This document shows positions 25,631 to 33,558 of a stretch of DNA of 64,000 bases, one piece after another. Under the pieces are notes generated by a model that was not told where the DNA came from, searched no databases, and was given only the letters and a program-made list of their open reading frames with translations. Each line of letters opens with the position of its first letter. Position 1 is the first letter of the stretch. Made by a program: the position numbers and the translations under genes. This stretch comes from CAIVAT01 sp964525995. Lineage in GTDB: Bacteria > Bacteroidota > Bacteroidia > Bacteroidales > FEN-979. Where the stretch lies: NCBI GenBank assembly GCA_964525995.1, contig CAZGIM010000021.1:11517-75516 (forward strand), read 5' to 3'.

Positions 25631-27541
25631 CTATTTATTGTAAAAGAAAACAAACGACTTCACCGGAGCGTAACCATTATTGGTGATCCCGACGATGCGG
25701 GCGCCATCGCTGTTTGTTGTTATGAACCCTCGCTCACCTCGTTTCTTGAACGGCAGCTTCTTGATGATCGCATAGTTTACCGCATCATTCACATAGATAT
25801 TGTCATCGTAATAGTCGCCATTTGACCCGTAAAGGATGGCGCCATCGGGACTGAATGCAACAAAGTCGACCCAGGTTCCGAAATCCCATTCTCCCAGGAC
25901 ATGATTAATGTTGGTCGCATCATAGGAAAAGACTCGATAGGCAACTCGTGTGTTGAAGTTGGAGGTGGGAACGACTACCTTTGTACCGGTAGGATCGGCA
26001 ACGACTTGTCTGGCGCTGTAACCGACTTGTTTGGATTGTTTCAGAACAGGTTGAGCCGTTTCAATAGAGTACTTGAAAAGTGTTACATAATTGCCGGAGG
26101 TTTGTTCGGTAAACAGCAAATGGCTTGGAGCGTAAACCGCTAACTGATCGGCGCTGAAGGAGGGTACGGTCAGCTCCTCCGGTCCGGCCGGCAAACTGAT
26201 AACATGGAGTACTCCATCGGAAGTCAGAACATACAGTCTTTGATTCACATCGTCGGCTTCGATGTCGGCAATTCCTGCATTTCCTGAATAAGAGATCAGC
26301 GATAACTGATGGTTAACCGGATCATAAACTGTGACTTTAGGCTCAAATTTATATCCGATGTACAATTTGTTGTTACCCGGGGCAAAATCGAATGCAAGCG
26401 GACTGCTAAAGGGCAAAAGTACCTGTGCGTCGATGGTGGCCGCTCCCGCATTGAGCAACATCAGTTTTTTCGTGTCTGTATTGAGGGCGAACACCAGATT
26501 GGGATCATTTCCCGAAGCAACATCCGTAATCAGACCGTCGGTTTGAAATCCTTCAAGAACAGTCAGATTCAGAATTTCCGAAGTACCGGTAAGGCCCTGC
26601 CGGTCGGTTGCTTTGACCACCAGTTCATAATTGCCAGGGGCTATATTTTTCCAGGCGAATTCAAAGAATCCTGAATAGTTTTGTTCCTGAAAAGATTTGA
26701 TAAGAACGTTATTGGCGAAAACCTCGACTTTTTTCAGATGGGATTCATGGTCGCTGGCATTGATCATAAACCGGACGCTGTCCCAGGGAACATACCATGA
26801 ATCGGTGGATGGAGAGAAAAATGAAGCAGTCGGAGGCCTGTTTTCATTTACAATCAGGTTAAAGGGTGATGAGATGACCTCATTTTCATGGTCATCAGTG
26901 GCTGTTGCCTGGATGACCCAGGTTCCGCGAACAGTCGGATTCCAGATGAAATAACAGGTGTCGGAGTTGCCCTCCCCGAACAATGCGGAGTTCAGTAAAA
27001 GCTTGACATGGTTTATCTTCCCAAACGGTGACCCGGCTGTAACCCTGAAAACGATCGAATCGCCCTCCGACAGGTTATAATAGTGCTCCGGCGAATAGGA
27101 AACATTGATCCAGAGTTTTCCGGTCGGGAGTACATTTACTGCTGCTTGCATGTTGCCTGAATAGGCGCCCTGATCGTCGACGGCCATGACTGAAACCGAG
27201 TGCTCCCCTTCGGGAAGGTTTTTAAGGAGACAGGTGTAAGGCGCTTCCAGGACTGTGGCGAACAGCTTGTTGTCAAAGTAAAAGAATACGGCAGTGATGC
27301 TTCCGTCACTATCGCTGGCATCGGCGATCAACGTCAGCGAGTCCGACATGCCAATGGTGACCGTACCGGCCGGCGAAATCAATCTGACCGTGGGGTTCTT
27401 GTTTTCGACAAAGGGGTTGGCTTTTTTACAGGCCTGGAACAACAACGGCACCAGAAAAACGACAGTGATCAGAAAAAATGTAACTCTTTTATTACAGATC
27501 AAAAAAATAGATGACATATCTTGGGTTATAGGTTTCCTCAT
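25631..27541 (-). CDS. Lipoprotein with Ig-like domains and a YVTN-type beta-propeller (copy 2)
   Basis: The protein has 636 residues with a lipobox LLFQAC (Cys38). Ig-like units follow: PTVRLISPAGTVTIG with DASDSDGSITAVFFY, then GKINHVKLLLN, then SHLKKVEVFANN. The C-terminal half (about 330-636) is a six- or seven-bladed propeller-like repeat region (VFALNTDTKKLMLLN, LYIGYKFEPKVTVYD, LYVLTSDGVLHVI). It is a paralogue of the upstream lipoprotein, with the same order of domains. Its start lies inside that gene, overlapping by 50 bases from ATG 27541 or 26 bases from ATG 27517; the second start gives a more normal signal. Function unknown; propeller lipoproteins often bind partners on the outer membrane. 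Confidence 0.85.
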   Translation of the reverse strand: MRKPITQDMSSIFLICNKRVTFFLITVVFLVPLLFQACKKANPFVENKNPTVRLISPAGTVTIGMSDSLTLIADASDSDGSITAVFFYFDNKLFATVLEAPYTCLLKNLPEGEHSVSVMAVDDQGAYSGNMQAAVNVLPTGKLWINVSYSPEHYYNLSEGDSIVFRVTAGSPFGKINHVKLLLNSALFGEGNSDTCYFIWNPTVRGTWVIQATATDDHENEVISSPFNLIVNENRPPTASFFSPSTDSWYVPWDSVRFMINASDHESHLKKVEVFANNVLIKSFQEQNYSGFFEFAWKNIAPGNYELVVKATDRQGLTGTSEILNLTVLEGFQTDGLITDVASGNDPNLVFALNTDTKKLMLLNAGAATIDAQVLLPFSSPLAFDFAPGNNKLYIGYKFEPKVTVYDPVNHQLSLISYSGNAGIADIEADDVNQRLYVLTSDGVLHVISLPAGPEELTVPSFSADQLAVYAPSHLLFTEQTSGNYVTLFKYSIETAQPVLKQSKQVGYSARQVVADPTGTKVVVPTSNFNTRVAYRVFSYDATNINHVLGEWDFGTWVDFVAFSPDGAILYGSNGDYYDDNIYVNDAVNYAIIKKLPFKKRGERGFITTNSDGARIVGITNNGYAPVKSFVFFYNK

Positions 27542-29351
27542 AAGAAAATCCGATCAGGTGGGTTCCTGAATGGTTGGGAATGATCAGCGAATTATCTCTA
27601 TCCGCCATCGGGAAGTCAATTAATCGTTCGGTAGCATAACTTGAAGTGCTTTCCATGTGGATCTTTTCATCCGAATGGTTCAGGCAGAAAAGATGTTGCC
27701 CGTCGTTACTGAACGTGGCAAAGGCCGGCCAGGCACCTATATTCCAGGTTCCTTTAATATGATCCAAATCGGAAGCATCGAAGGCATACAGTTCATAGGC
27801 GGAATTCTGCTTGTTGCCTCCCCCGGAAGGCATAACCACCGTAGTGCCCTGCCGATTGATGGTGATTTTCCGCTGATTATCGCCTCCGGATTTTGACTGC
27901 AACTGCTGCAAAACATCATTGGCAACGCTGTATTTTTTAATATTCGAGTAATAATCTGGTGCAGTAAAAAGCCAGCGATTTACCGGATCAAGGGCCATTG
28001 ACTCCCCGTCGATCGTCAGTCCCGATTGAATCACGATCCCGTCATTCTGGTTAATGATAACCAGCTTACTACTCTTGGTCAAGACATAAATGCGGCGGTT
28101 GATATCGTCATTCACGACATCGAGCCCTTTTTCAGAGGCAGAATAGGTAATATCGGTCAATTGATGGGTCAACCGGTTGTAACGGGTAAGAATTCCCGAA
28201 AATTCATATACAATGAAGAGTGTGCGATCCTGTTCCGAATACCAAATGGCAATCGGGGCCGGCTGGTTCAGCTCGATGGAATCCGTCAGGCTGTGATTCA
28301 CCGGATCAAGGATGAGCAGTCGTTTATGGGTCATGTCAGTAGCAAAAACCGTATGATCGTCTTCAGTTGCAGCCATATCGGAGATGATCCCGTTGCGAAT
28401 CAGTCCGGGACTAACCACCACATCAATATAGTTTGACCATCCGTAACCACCCTGGGCATCGATGGCCTTGGCCTGAATCCTCCAGTTTCCCGAAGGAACC
28501 AGCGACCATACGTAGTCGTAAAAGCTTGGTCCCGTGACCGTAGCCAGAAGTGTGTTATTGATGTAATATTCCACTTTTTGCATTCTATAGTCTGGATCCT
28601 CGACGTCGGATTCAATGTCGATGGTGCTTCCCGGGAAATAGAGTGTCTTTGAGGGGTCAGGGATCAGGGAGATCGTAATCGTGGGAGGACGGTTTTGGTA
28701 AACGGAATATTCAACAACCTGCGACATTCCTTCATGACCTTTGACATCAATGGCTGAAGCATACACCCGGTGCCCGCCACGAGGAATATAATTCCATGAA
28801 AAAGAGTATGGTAACGTCTCCGACTGACCCCTTAGGGTGTCATCAATGTACAAAAATGTTTTGCGGATGGTTCCTTCGGTCGATACGGCATTGACGGTGA
28901 AAAGAACAGTATCACCCACCAGTAAATATTGAGTCCAGGGCATGGCAGTCATATTTACTGATACCTTAGGGTTGGAAATGATCCGCACCGACAGGTAGGC
29001 GGGATCAGATGCTGCATTTAGGTCATCATAAGCGATTACGCTGAGCGTATGATTCCCGAATCCAAGGTTTTTCAGCAAATACTGGAACGGAGCGTCCGTC
29101 ATCGTGGTAACCAGCTTGTTGTCGATATAAAACCGCAAATCTGAAACCGAACCGTCGGCATCATAGGCCGACACCCTGACCATGATACTATCTTCCTTGT
29201 ACATCGATACCTGTTGAATGGGGTCGACAATGGTACAAACGGGTTTATCGTTCAGTTTTTCCTTGATTTTTTTACATGAAGGCATAATGAACAGAAGGGA
29301 TAATGCCGTAAGAACGACTATCCTGCCAATTCCTGGTTTCAGATAAAACAT
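27492..29351 (-). CDS. Lipoprotein with Ig-like domains and a YVTN-type beta-propeller (copy 1)
   Basis: The protein has 619 residues with lipobox FIMPSC (Cys26), followed by a lysine-rich linker. The first Ig-like unit reads SAYDADGSVSDLRFYIDNKL and LKNLGFGNHTLSVIAYDD. A second (RKTFLYIDDTLRG) and third (MQKVEYYINNTLLATV) follow. A beta-propeller comes next (VFATDMTHKRLLILD, RTLFIVYEFSGILTRYN, RIYVLTKSSKLVIIN). It leads the minus-strand pair. No promoter octamer was found in the 79 bases before it. The pair looks like a tandem duplication. Confidence 0.85.
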   Translation of the reverse strand: MFYLKPGIGRIVVLTALSLLFIMPSCKKIKEKLNDKPVCTIVDPIQQVSMYKEDSIMVRVSAYDADGSVSDLRFYIDNKLVTTMTDAPFQYLLKNLGFGNHTLSVIAYDDLNAASDPAYLSVRIISNPKVSVNMTAMPWTQYLLVGDTVLFTVNAVSTEGTIRKTFLYIDDTLRGQSETLPYSFSWNYIPRGGHRVYASAIDVKGHEGMSQVVEYSVYQNRPPTITISLIPDPSKTLYFPGSTIDIESDVEDPDYRMQKVEYYINNTLLATVTGPSFYDYVWSLVPSGNWRIQAKAIDAQGGYGWSNYIDVVVSPGLIRNGIISDMAATEDDHTVFATDMTHKRLLILDPVNHSLTDSIELNQPAPIAIWYSEQDRTLFIVYEFSGILTRYNRLTHQLTDITYSASEKGLDVVNDDINRRIYVLTKSSKLVIINQNDGIVIQSGLTIDGESMALDPVNRWLFTAPDYYSNIKKYSVANDVLQQLQSKSGGDNQRKITINRQGTTVVMPSGGGNKQNSAYELYAFDASDLDHIKGTWNIGAWPAFATFSNDGQHLFCLNHSDEKIHMESTSSYATERLIDFPMADRDNSLIIPNHSGTHLIGFSYEETYNPRYVIYFFDL

Positions 29352-29430
29352 AATCCGGTAATATTCTGTTTGATTAACATTATGGTAGATATGATACCCG
29401 TTTGCTGTACTTTAATGAAAAACCTGAGAA

Positions 29431-30603
29431 TCAGATATACTCCGTTTTTTGATGATAGCTAACATTCTTTTCCCCTAAACCCTTTAACAGATAATCGACA
29501 CATCCGGGTTGTTGTCCGACGAACTCCGGTACTGAAATTCCTTTTCGGGTGAACACTCCGTCGGCAATCATCCTAAGGGCAACGGTGGCAGTGTAGCCGG
29601 TGGCGCGGGCCATCGAATGGATCCCGGTGGTTTCATCATACCGGTCAATCAAATCCCAGGTAAACCTGATCCGTTTACCATCTTTTTTACCTTCAACAAC
29701 CACCTTCATGACCGTGATATCGGCTTCACCCTCCCTCAATTTCCACTTAGGAAAGAGCAGCCGGGCCGTCAGATCGATCGGACGGATCAGTGAACCATTC
29801 ACTTCAACCTCGTCACGGCTGAAAAAACCGGTCTCCCGCAGCATCCTCATCTTCTCGATATGGCCGGGATACCGTAACGTTTTCTCCTTCATGTTCCGGC
29901 ACTTGACGGTTCGAACCAGCGATCTCAAACCGTCGGTGTTAAAGGCCTCCAGGGTGCCAACTCCCGGAAAATCGATCAACTCAGGATCGGAGAGGGCCGG
30001 TTTTACGACCATGATGCCATTTTCGATAAACCGGGCAGGCCTGAGGTATTCTTCGATCACGTCAACGGGCGAAAAGACCGCCTTGTATTCATAGGGCCAC
30101 TCACGCACCACAGGCAATCCGCCTACCAGGTAGATAACGTCATCGGTTTCATCCAATTGCGAATCGGCGTATCCGATCAGTACATTGCACATACCCGGTG
30201 CAACGCCCATATCCATCAGAGCCGTGACTCCTTTTTGTTCTGCAAGATCATTTAGATCAAAAGGATCCTCTATGAAGAAGGCAATATCGACTACATTTTT
30301 ACCCGCTTCGATTATGGCCTTCAGGGTTTGATACCCCATAAAACCCGGCACTGCATTGATGGCCATATCGAAATCGGAAACGAGCTGGGTTATATCGGCT
30401 GGATTGCTAAGGTCGCGCTGTATGGTTCGGATGGTTTTCGAGGAAGGGATCACTTTCCCGGCGGATGAATTCCATCGTTGTTCAACGGCCTGGAGGTTGG
30501 CCTTGCTGAGGTCGGCTACTGTGACATCAAAATGTGGATCTTTTGCCAGGTCAAGGGCCATAGGGCCACCAACGAGTCCGGCTCCGAGTACAAGAATTTT
30601 CAT
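29431..30603 (-). CDS. Saccharopine dehydrogenase family oxidoreductase
   Basis: The 390-residue cytoplasmic enzyme has an N-terminal Rossmann fold with ILVLGAGLVGGPMALDLA and a family C-terminal domain (DMGVAPGMCNVLIGYA, GVGTLEAFNTDG, RYPGHIEKM, ATGYTATVALRMIADG). Relatives act as saccharopine or lysine dehydrogenases or in related amino-acid steps. The exact substrate cannot be given; a lysine 6-dehydrogenase-like or saccharopine-reductase role is the best guess. It lies 12 bases after the LtaS-like gene in the same direction, which suggests cotranscription without an obvious pathway link. Confidence 0.9.
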   Translation of the reverse strand: MKILVLGAGLVGGPMALDLAKDPHFDVTVADLSKANLQAVEQRWNSSAGKVIPSSKTIRTIQRDLSNPADITQLVSDFDMAINAVPGFMGYQTLKAIIEAGKNVVDIAFFIEDPFDLNDLAEQKGVTALMDMGVAPGMCNVLIGYADSQLDETDDVIYLVGGLPVVREWPYEYKAVFSPVDVIEEYLRPARFIENGIMVVKPALSDPELIDFPGVGTLEAFNTDGLRSLVRTVKCRNMKEKTLRYPGHIEKMRMLRETGFFSRDEVEVNGSLIRPIDLTARLLFPKWKLREGEADITVMKVVVEGKKDGKRIRFTWDLIDRYDETTGIHSMARATGYTATVALRMIADGVFTRKGISVPEFVGQQPGCVDYLLKGLGEKNVSYHQKTEYI

Positions 30604-30615
30604 TGTTAGGATTGT

Positions 30616-33045
30616 TTAATAATATCCGGTTAAAGTTACAACTGCCCGGTTGAACCGGACTTTACAAAGGGACTTGTTCCAAATATAACATTTCAGAACA
30701 CAGTTAGAATCAAGATGCAGATAACTCATATCGAAGCGGTCACGGATTTTCAGGGAGGTCCATGGTTTATAGGGCGGGCATTCACCCGATTTGTCACAAG
30801 GCAGTCTGGTTGCATGCCAAAGAAGTAGTTTCCCTCCTGCCCCGGTAAGATCGGTTACAATCAACGGAACCATTTCGGGATTGGTTTCCTGAGTCGCCAA
30901 CCCAAGGGTCAATTCCAGATCGATCATCTTTATTCCCGGGTAGATCTTCAGTTCGTGAACAAGGGCTCTGAATTCGCCCAATGAATCAGCAGGATTTAGC
31001 TGAACGGTATCCTGGTTTTTGAGGAAGCGTCCCTGTATCTTTTCCTCAAAAAAGATCTCCGGCGGGATGAGCCGGTTCTGTTTGGTGATATAGGTGTTGA
31101 GAATCTTGAAATCGTTGAGATTTTTAATCATCTTTTGCTGAACAACGGGAAGTATGGTATCTTTTATCCAGAACTCCGGATAGACTCTGAACAACATTTT
31201 TTGATTCAGGAAGTAATCTCCTTCCAGGTACTCCAGAATCTCTTTATTATTCAGGATGAAAGGGAGTGAATGTAGGTTCCGGGGACTCCTTGCAGTGTCG
31301 ATTCCGGTACCAAGCCAGGCTGTATATGGACGGGTTTTCAGGTTGTAACGGGCTTTAAGGAGTGACAAGAAGGTAGGCGTAATGTCGAGGTGAGAGGAGA
31401 CCGATCTGAAAAACTCCGGTTTTTTCAGCAGGGGGGAATAGATCAGAAGCGGAACGTTGTAATGAGCCATGCCTGAAAAACGGAAAAGATTGAGTTCCGG
31501 GAGGCCGTGGTCGCCGGTGATGATGAAAATGGTATTCCGGTAATCGCTTCGTTTCCTGTACCGGTCAAAAAATTTCCTCAGGGCATCGTCGGTATAAAGA
31601 ACCGTCGCAAAAATATTCCGGTACTTCACAATGTCGGATCTGTTCGGTGCGTCAGTCGGAATCCGGCGAAGTCGTTCTTCGACCCTTGAAAGATAATCGT
31701 CCTGACGGGGTGGGATGAATGGGCTGTGCAGCGAAAGGGTGAGGTAAATGTCGAGCCTCGGCGACCGGTTGGCCGAATCGATAGCCTCAAGGGAGCGTGA
31801 AAAGAGATCTTCGTCGGAGTATCCCCAACTGTAGCCGTCGTTGATCATGTTCTCCTTCTTAAAACGGGGTCCGAAATACTTCAGAATATAGTGCGTCCCC
31901 TGCCTTTTGATGAACTCCTCCATAAAGTTAAACGCCGGATCGCCCCCGTAATAAAACCCCGTGAAATAACCATTTTCGCGCAACAACTGGATCAGGGTAA
32001 GATGCGATGGCATCCGGGAGGCTTCGCCAATAAAGGTCGGATCGCCCGGGGGCAGAGAGCCGAACATGGCTGGCAAAACATTAAAGGTACGGTCGGAGGT
32101 TGCCAGAAAATTGTTCCAGAACAGGCTTTTCCCTGCGAGGGAATCAAGAAATGGCGTAAAACTGCCGTAGATCGGGTTATTCCCCATAAAACAGGGTGAT
32201 AGTGATTCAACGATGATGAATACCAGGTTGGGAGGTTCTTTCTGAAGATTGAAAAACGGTCCGAGCACATCCCTTGTCTTCTCCGTGTGGAGAAAGGGAT
32301 AGCCGGTACCTGTGTATTCGAATTCGGGATGGCTCTGCTGCCAGCTCATCGCAGCAGCCTCCGTTTTCCGTAAGTCAGCGTCCGTTTTTGATTTAAATTT
32401 ATACCGAAGGGTATGATCCAGAAACCAGTAACTTTTATTGAGGGTAACATGGTACTCAAAACGGTTGGTAAACCCGGATTCCTTCAGCTCAAACATGTAC
32501 CCCAACGGAATGGCGATCAGCGCGACGATAAAGAACAATACCACGATGTACGGAGGGATTTTAATTTCTACAGTCAGGGCGATGACACAGGGACAGAGTG
32601 CGACTATAACCAGCAGCGGGAACCAGGTACTGAAACTAATCCCGGCCGAACTTCGGGCGATCAGGATCATTTCATTCCAGGAATAGGAAAAGATCACCTG
32701 GTCGAGCGGCACAAGGGTAATGATGAAATACTGGAACAGCGCCCATTCCGCCGCAACATAGATCAGAAAGGAGAGGGCAAGAAAGGTCAACCCGATCCAT
32801 CTCCGCAGGTAGGCTAATATCAGAAAAGGTATTAGTAAAAGGAAACCCGCTATTAACCAGACCCATGCATCCTGCACGAATCCCTGAAGTTCGAGGATCT
32901 TTGCATGTGCCGGAAGGGTGTGTGCGGCGCCCAGGTAAAAGTACTGCAATACTCTGCCTGACAGCAGAATGATCACGGCAAACAGGTTGAAACCGGCAAA
33001 GTCCGACAGCAGGTGCGATATTTTAGATGTCTGATTTTTTCTCAT
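30616..33045 (-). CDS. LtaS-like membrane phosphotransferase/sulfatase-fold protein
   Basis: The 809-residue protein has about five N-terminal TM segments (20-220) and an alkaline-phosphatase-superfamily domain (about 270-620). Features are NLVFIIVESLSP (metal-binding Glu), NFLATSDRTFNVLPAMFGS (nucleophile Thr/Ser region) and FIITGDHGLPE (Asp-His metal ligands). This layout matches LtaS, OpgB and phosphoethanolamine transferases, which move phosphoglycerol or phosphoethanolamine from lipids to envelope glycans in the periplasm. The C-terminal 180 residues are beta-rich and not part of the usual family. Gram-negative members often modify periplasmic or surface glycans, so a role with the glycan locus downstream is possible. 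Start: MRKNQTSKIS at 33045. Confidence 0.85.
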   Translation of the reverse strand: MRKNQTSKISHLLSDFAGFNLFAVIILLSGRVLQYFYLGAAHTLPAHAKILELQGFVQDAWVWLIAGFLLLIPFLILAYLRRWIGLTFLALSFLIYVAAEWALFQYFIITLVPLDQVIFSYSWNEMILIARSSAGISFSTWFPLLVIVALCPCVIALTVEIKIPPYIVVLFFIVALIAIPLGYMFELKESGFTNRFEYHVTLNKSYWFLDHTLRYKFKSKTDADLRKTEAAAMSWQQSHPEFEYTGTGYPFLHTEKTRDVLGPFFNLQKEPPNLVFIIVESLSPCFMGNNPIYGSFTPFLDSLAGKSLFWNNFLATSDRTFNVLPAMFGSLPPGDPTFIGEASRMPSHLTLIQLLRENGYFTGFYYGGDPAFNFMEEFIKRQGTHYILKYFGPRFKKENMINDGYSWGYSDEDLFSRSLEAIDSANRSPRLDIYLTLSLHSPFIPPRQDDYLSRVEERLRRIPTDAPNRSDIVKYRNIFATVLYTDDALRKFFDRYRKRSDYRNTIFIITGDHGLPELNLFRFSGMAHYNVPLLIYSPLLKKPEFFRSVSSHLDITPTFLSLLKARYNLKTRPYTAWLGTGIDTARSPRNLHSLPFILNNKEILEYLEGDYFLNQKMLFRVYPEFWIKDTILPVVQQKMIKNLNDFKILNTYITKQNRLIPPEIFFEEKIQGRFLKNQDTVQLNPADSLGEFRALVHELKIYPGIKMIDLELTLGLATQETNPEMVPLIVTDLTGAGGKLLLWHATRLPCDKSGECPPYKPWTSLKIRDRFDMSYLHLDSNCVLKCYIWNKSLCKVRFNRAVVTLTGYY

Positions 33046-33130
33046 CGATGATCGACATGGACTGCCTGCCTGGTCTCAGGGGATTCCGTAATCTTTACCC
33101 GATCCATTTGGCCGGATAAAGTTATAAATT

Positions 33131-33502
33131 TTACATCTTTCTTTGCAAATATTCAGCCTTTTTAATCCGTTCGGACATTTCGACAGGCTCAATGTCCGAA
33201 TCCGCAATTCCCGGAAACTGTGAGTAATTCTTGGAAAGGTCGCTGAGCCTGTCGAAGCGACCATTTACCAGTGCTCTTTTTTTCTTCCTACTCCATCCTT
33301 GTACTTGTTTTTCACGATAAAAAGCATCTTCTATTCTTTGAAATTCCTCAAAATAGACCAATTTTACAGGTAAATGTCTTTTTGTATAGTACGAACCTTC
33401 ACCATTTTGGTGTTGGGCTATCCTATTTTCCAAATTGATTGTACTGCCTGTATAATAGTTGCAATTGGAACATTCCAGAATATACATATATCCTCTCATC
33501 AA
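33131..33502 (-). CDS. GIY-YIG endonuclease-like protein with hairpin-encoded C-terminus
   Basis: The protein has 123 residues. The first 80 form a GIY-YIG domain: YMYILECSNCNYYTGST is the GIY...YIG-type start, with an Arg in LENRIAQH, HLPVKLVYFEEF and the Glu/Lys helix FYREKQVQGWSRKKK. It would cut DNA at specific sites; stand-alone members like this are common and uncharacterised. The last 40 residues (GRFDRLSDLSKN, DIEPVEMSERIKK) are read from two palindromic hairpins, so they are not a conserved domain. It sits between two unrelated minus-strand genes, near its own hairpins, in an arrangement similar to RAYT/REP units. Confidence 0.85.
   Translation of the reverse strand: MMRGYMYILECSNCNYYTGSTINLENRIAQHQNGEGSYYTKRHLPVKLVYFEEFQRIEDAFYREKQVQGWSRKKKRALVNGRFDRLSDLSKNYSQFPGIADSDIEPVEMSERIKKAEYLQRKM
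33170..33262. repeat. Pair of inverted REP-like hairpins with TCGACAGGCTC loops
   Basis: Hairpin 1: TTCGGACATT (33170-33179), loop TCGACAGGCTC, AATGTCCGAA (33191-33200). Hairpin 2: GGTCGCT (33238-33244), loop GAGCCTGTCGA, AGCGACC (33256-33262). The loops are reverse complements of each other while the stems differ, so the loop is the conserved part. The pair lies inside the 3' end of the GIY-YIG gene. Confidence 0.85.
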
Positions 33503-33558
33503 TTAGTATTTGTTTTGGTTTCTTTTTGTTTGTGATTGTCTTCGGCAAACTCAGCTGG

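Noticed and set aside
33076..33264. 62-codon minus-strand frame with LSLSKCPNG
   Set aside because: It is a translation of the TCGACAGGCTC hairpin pair, a typical artefact of this repeat.
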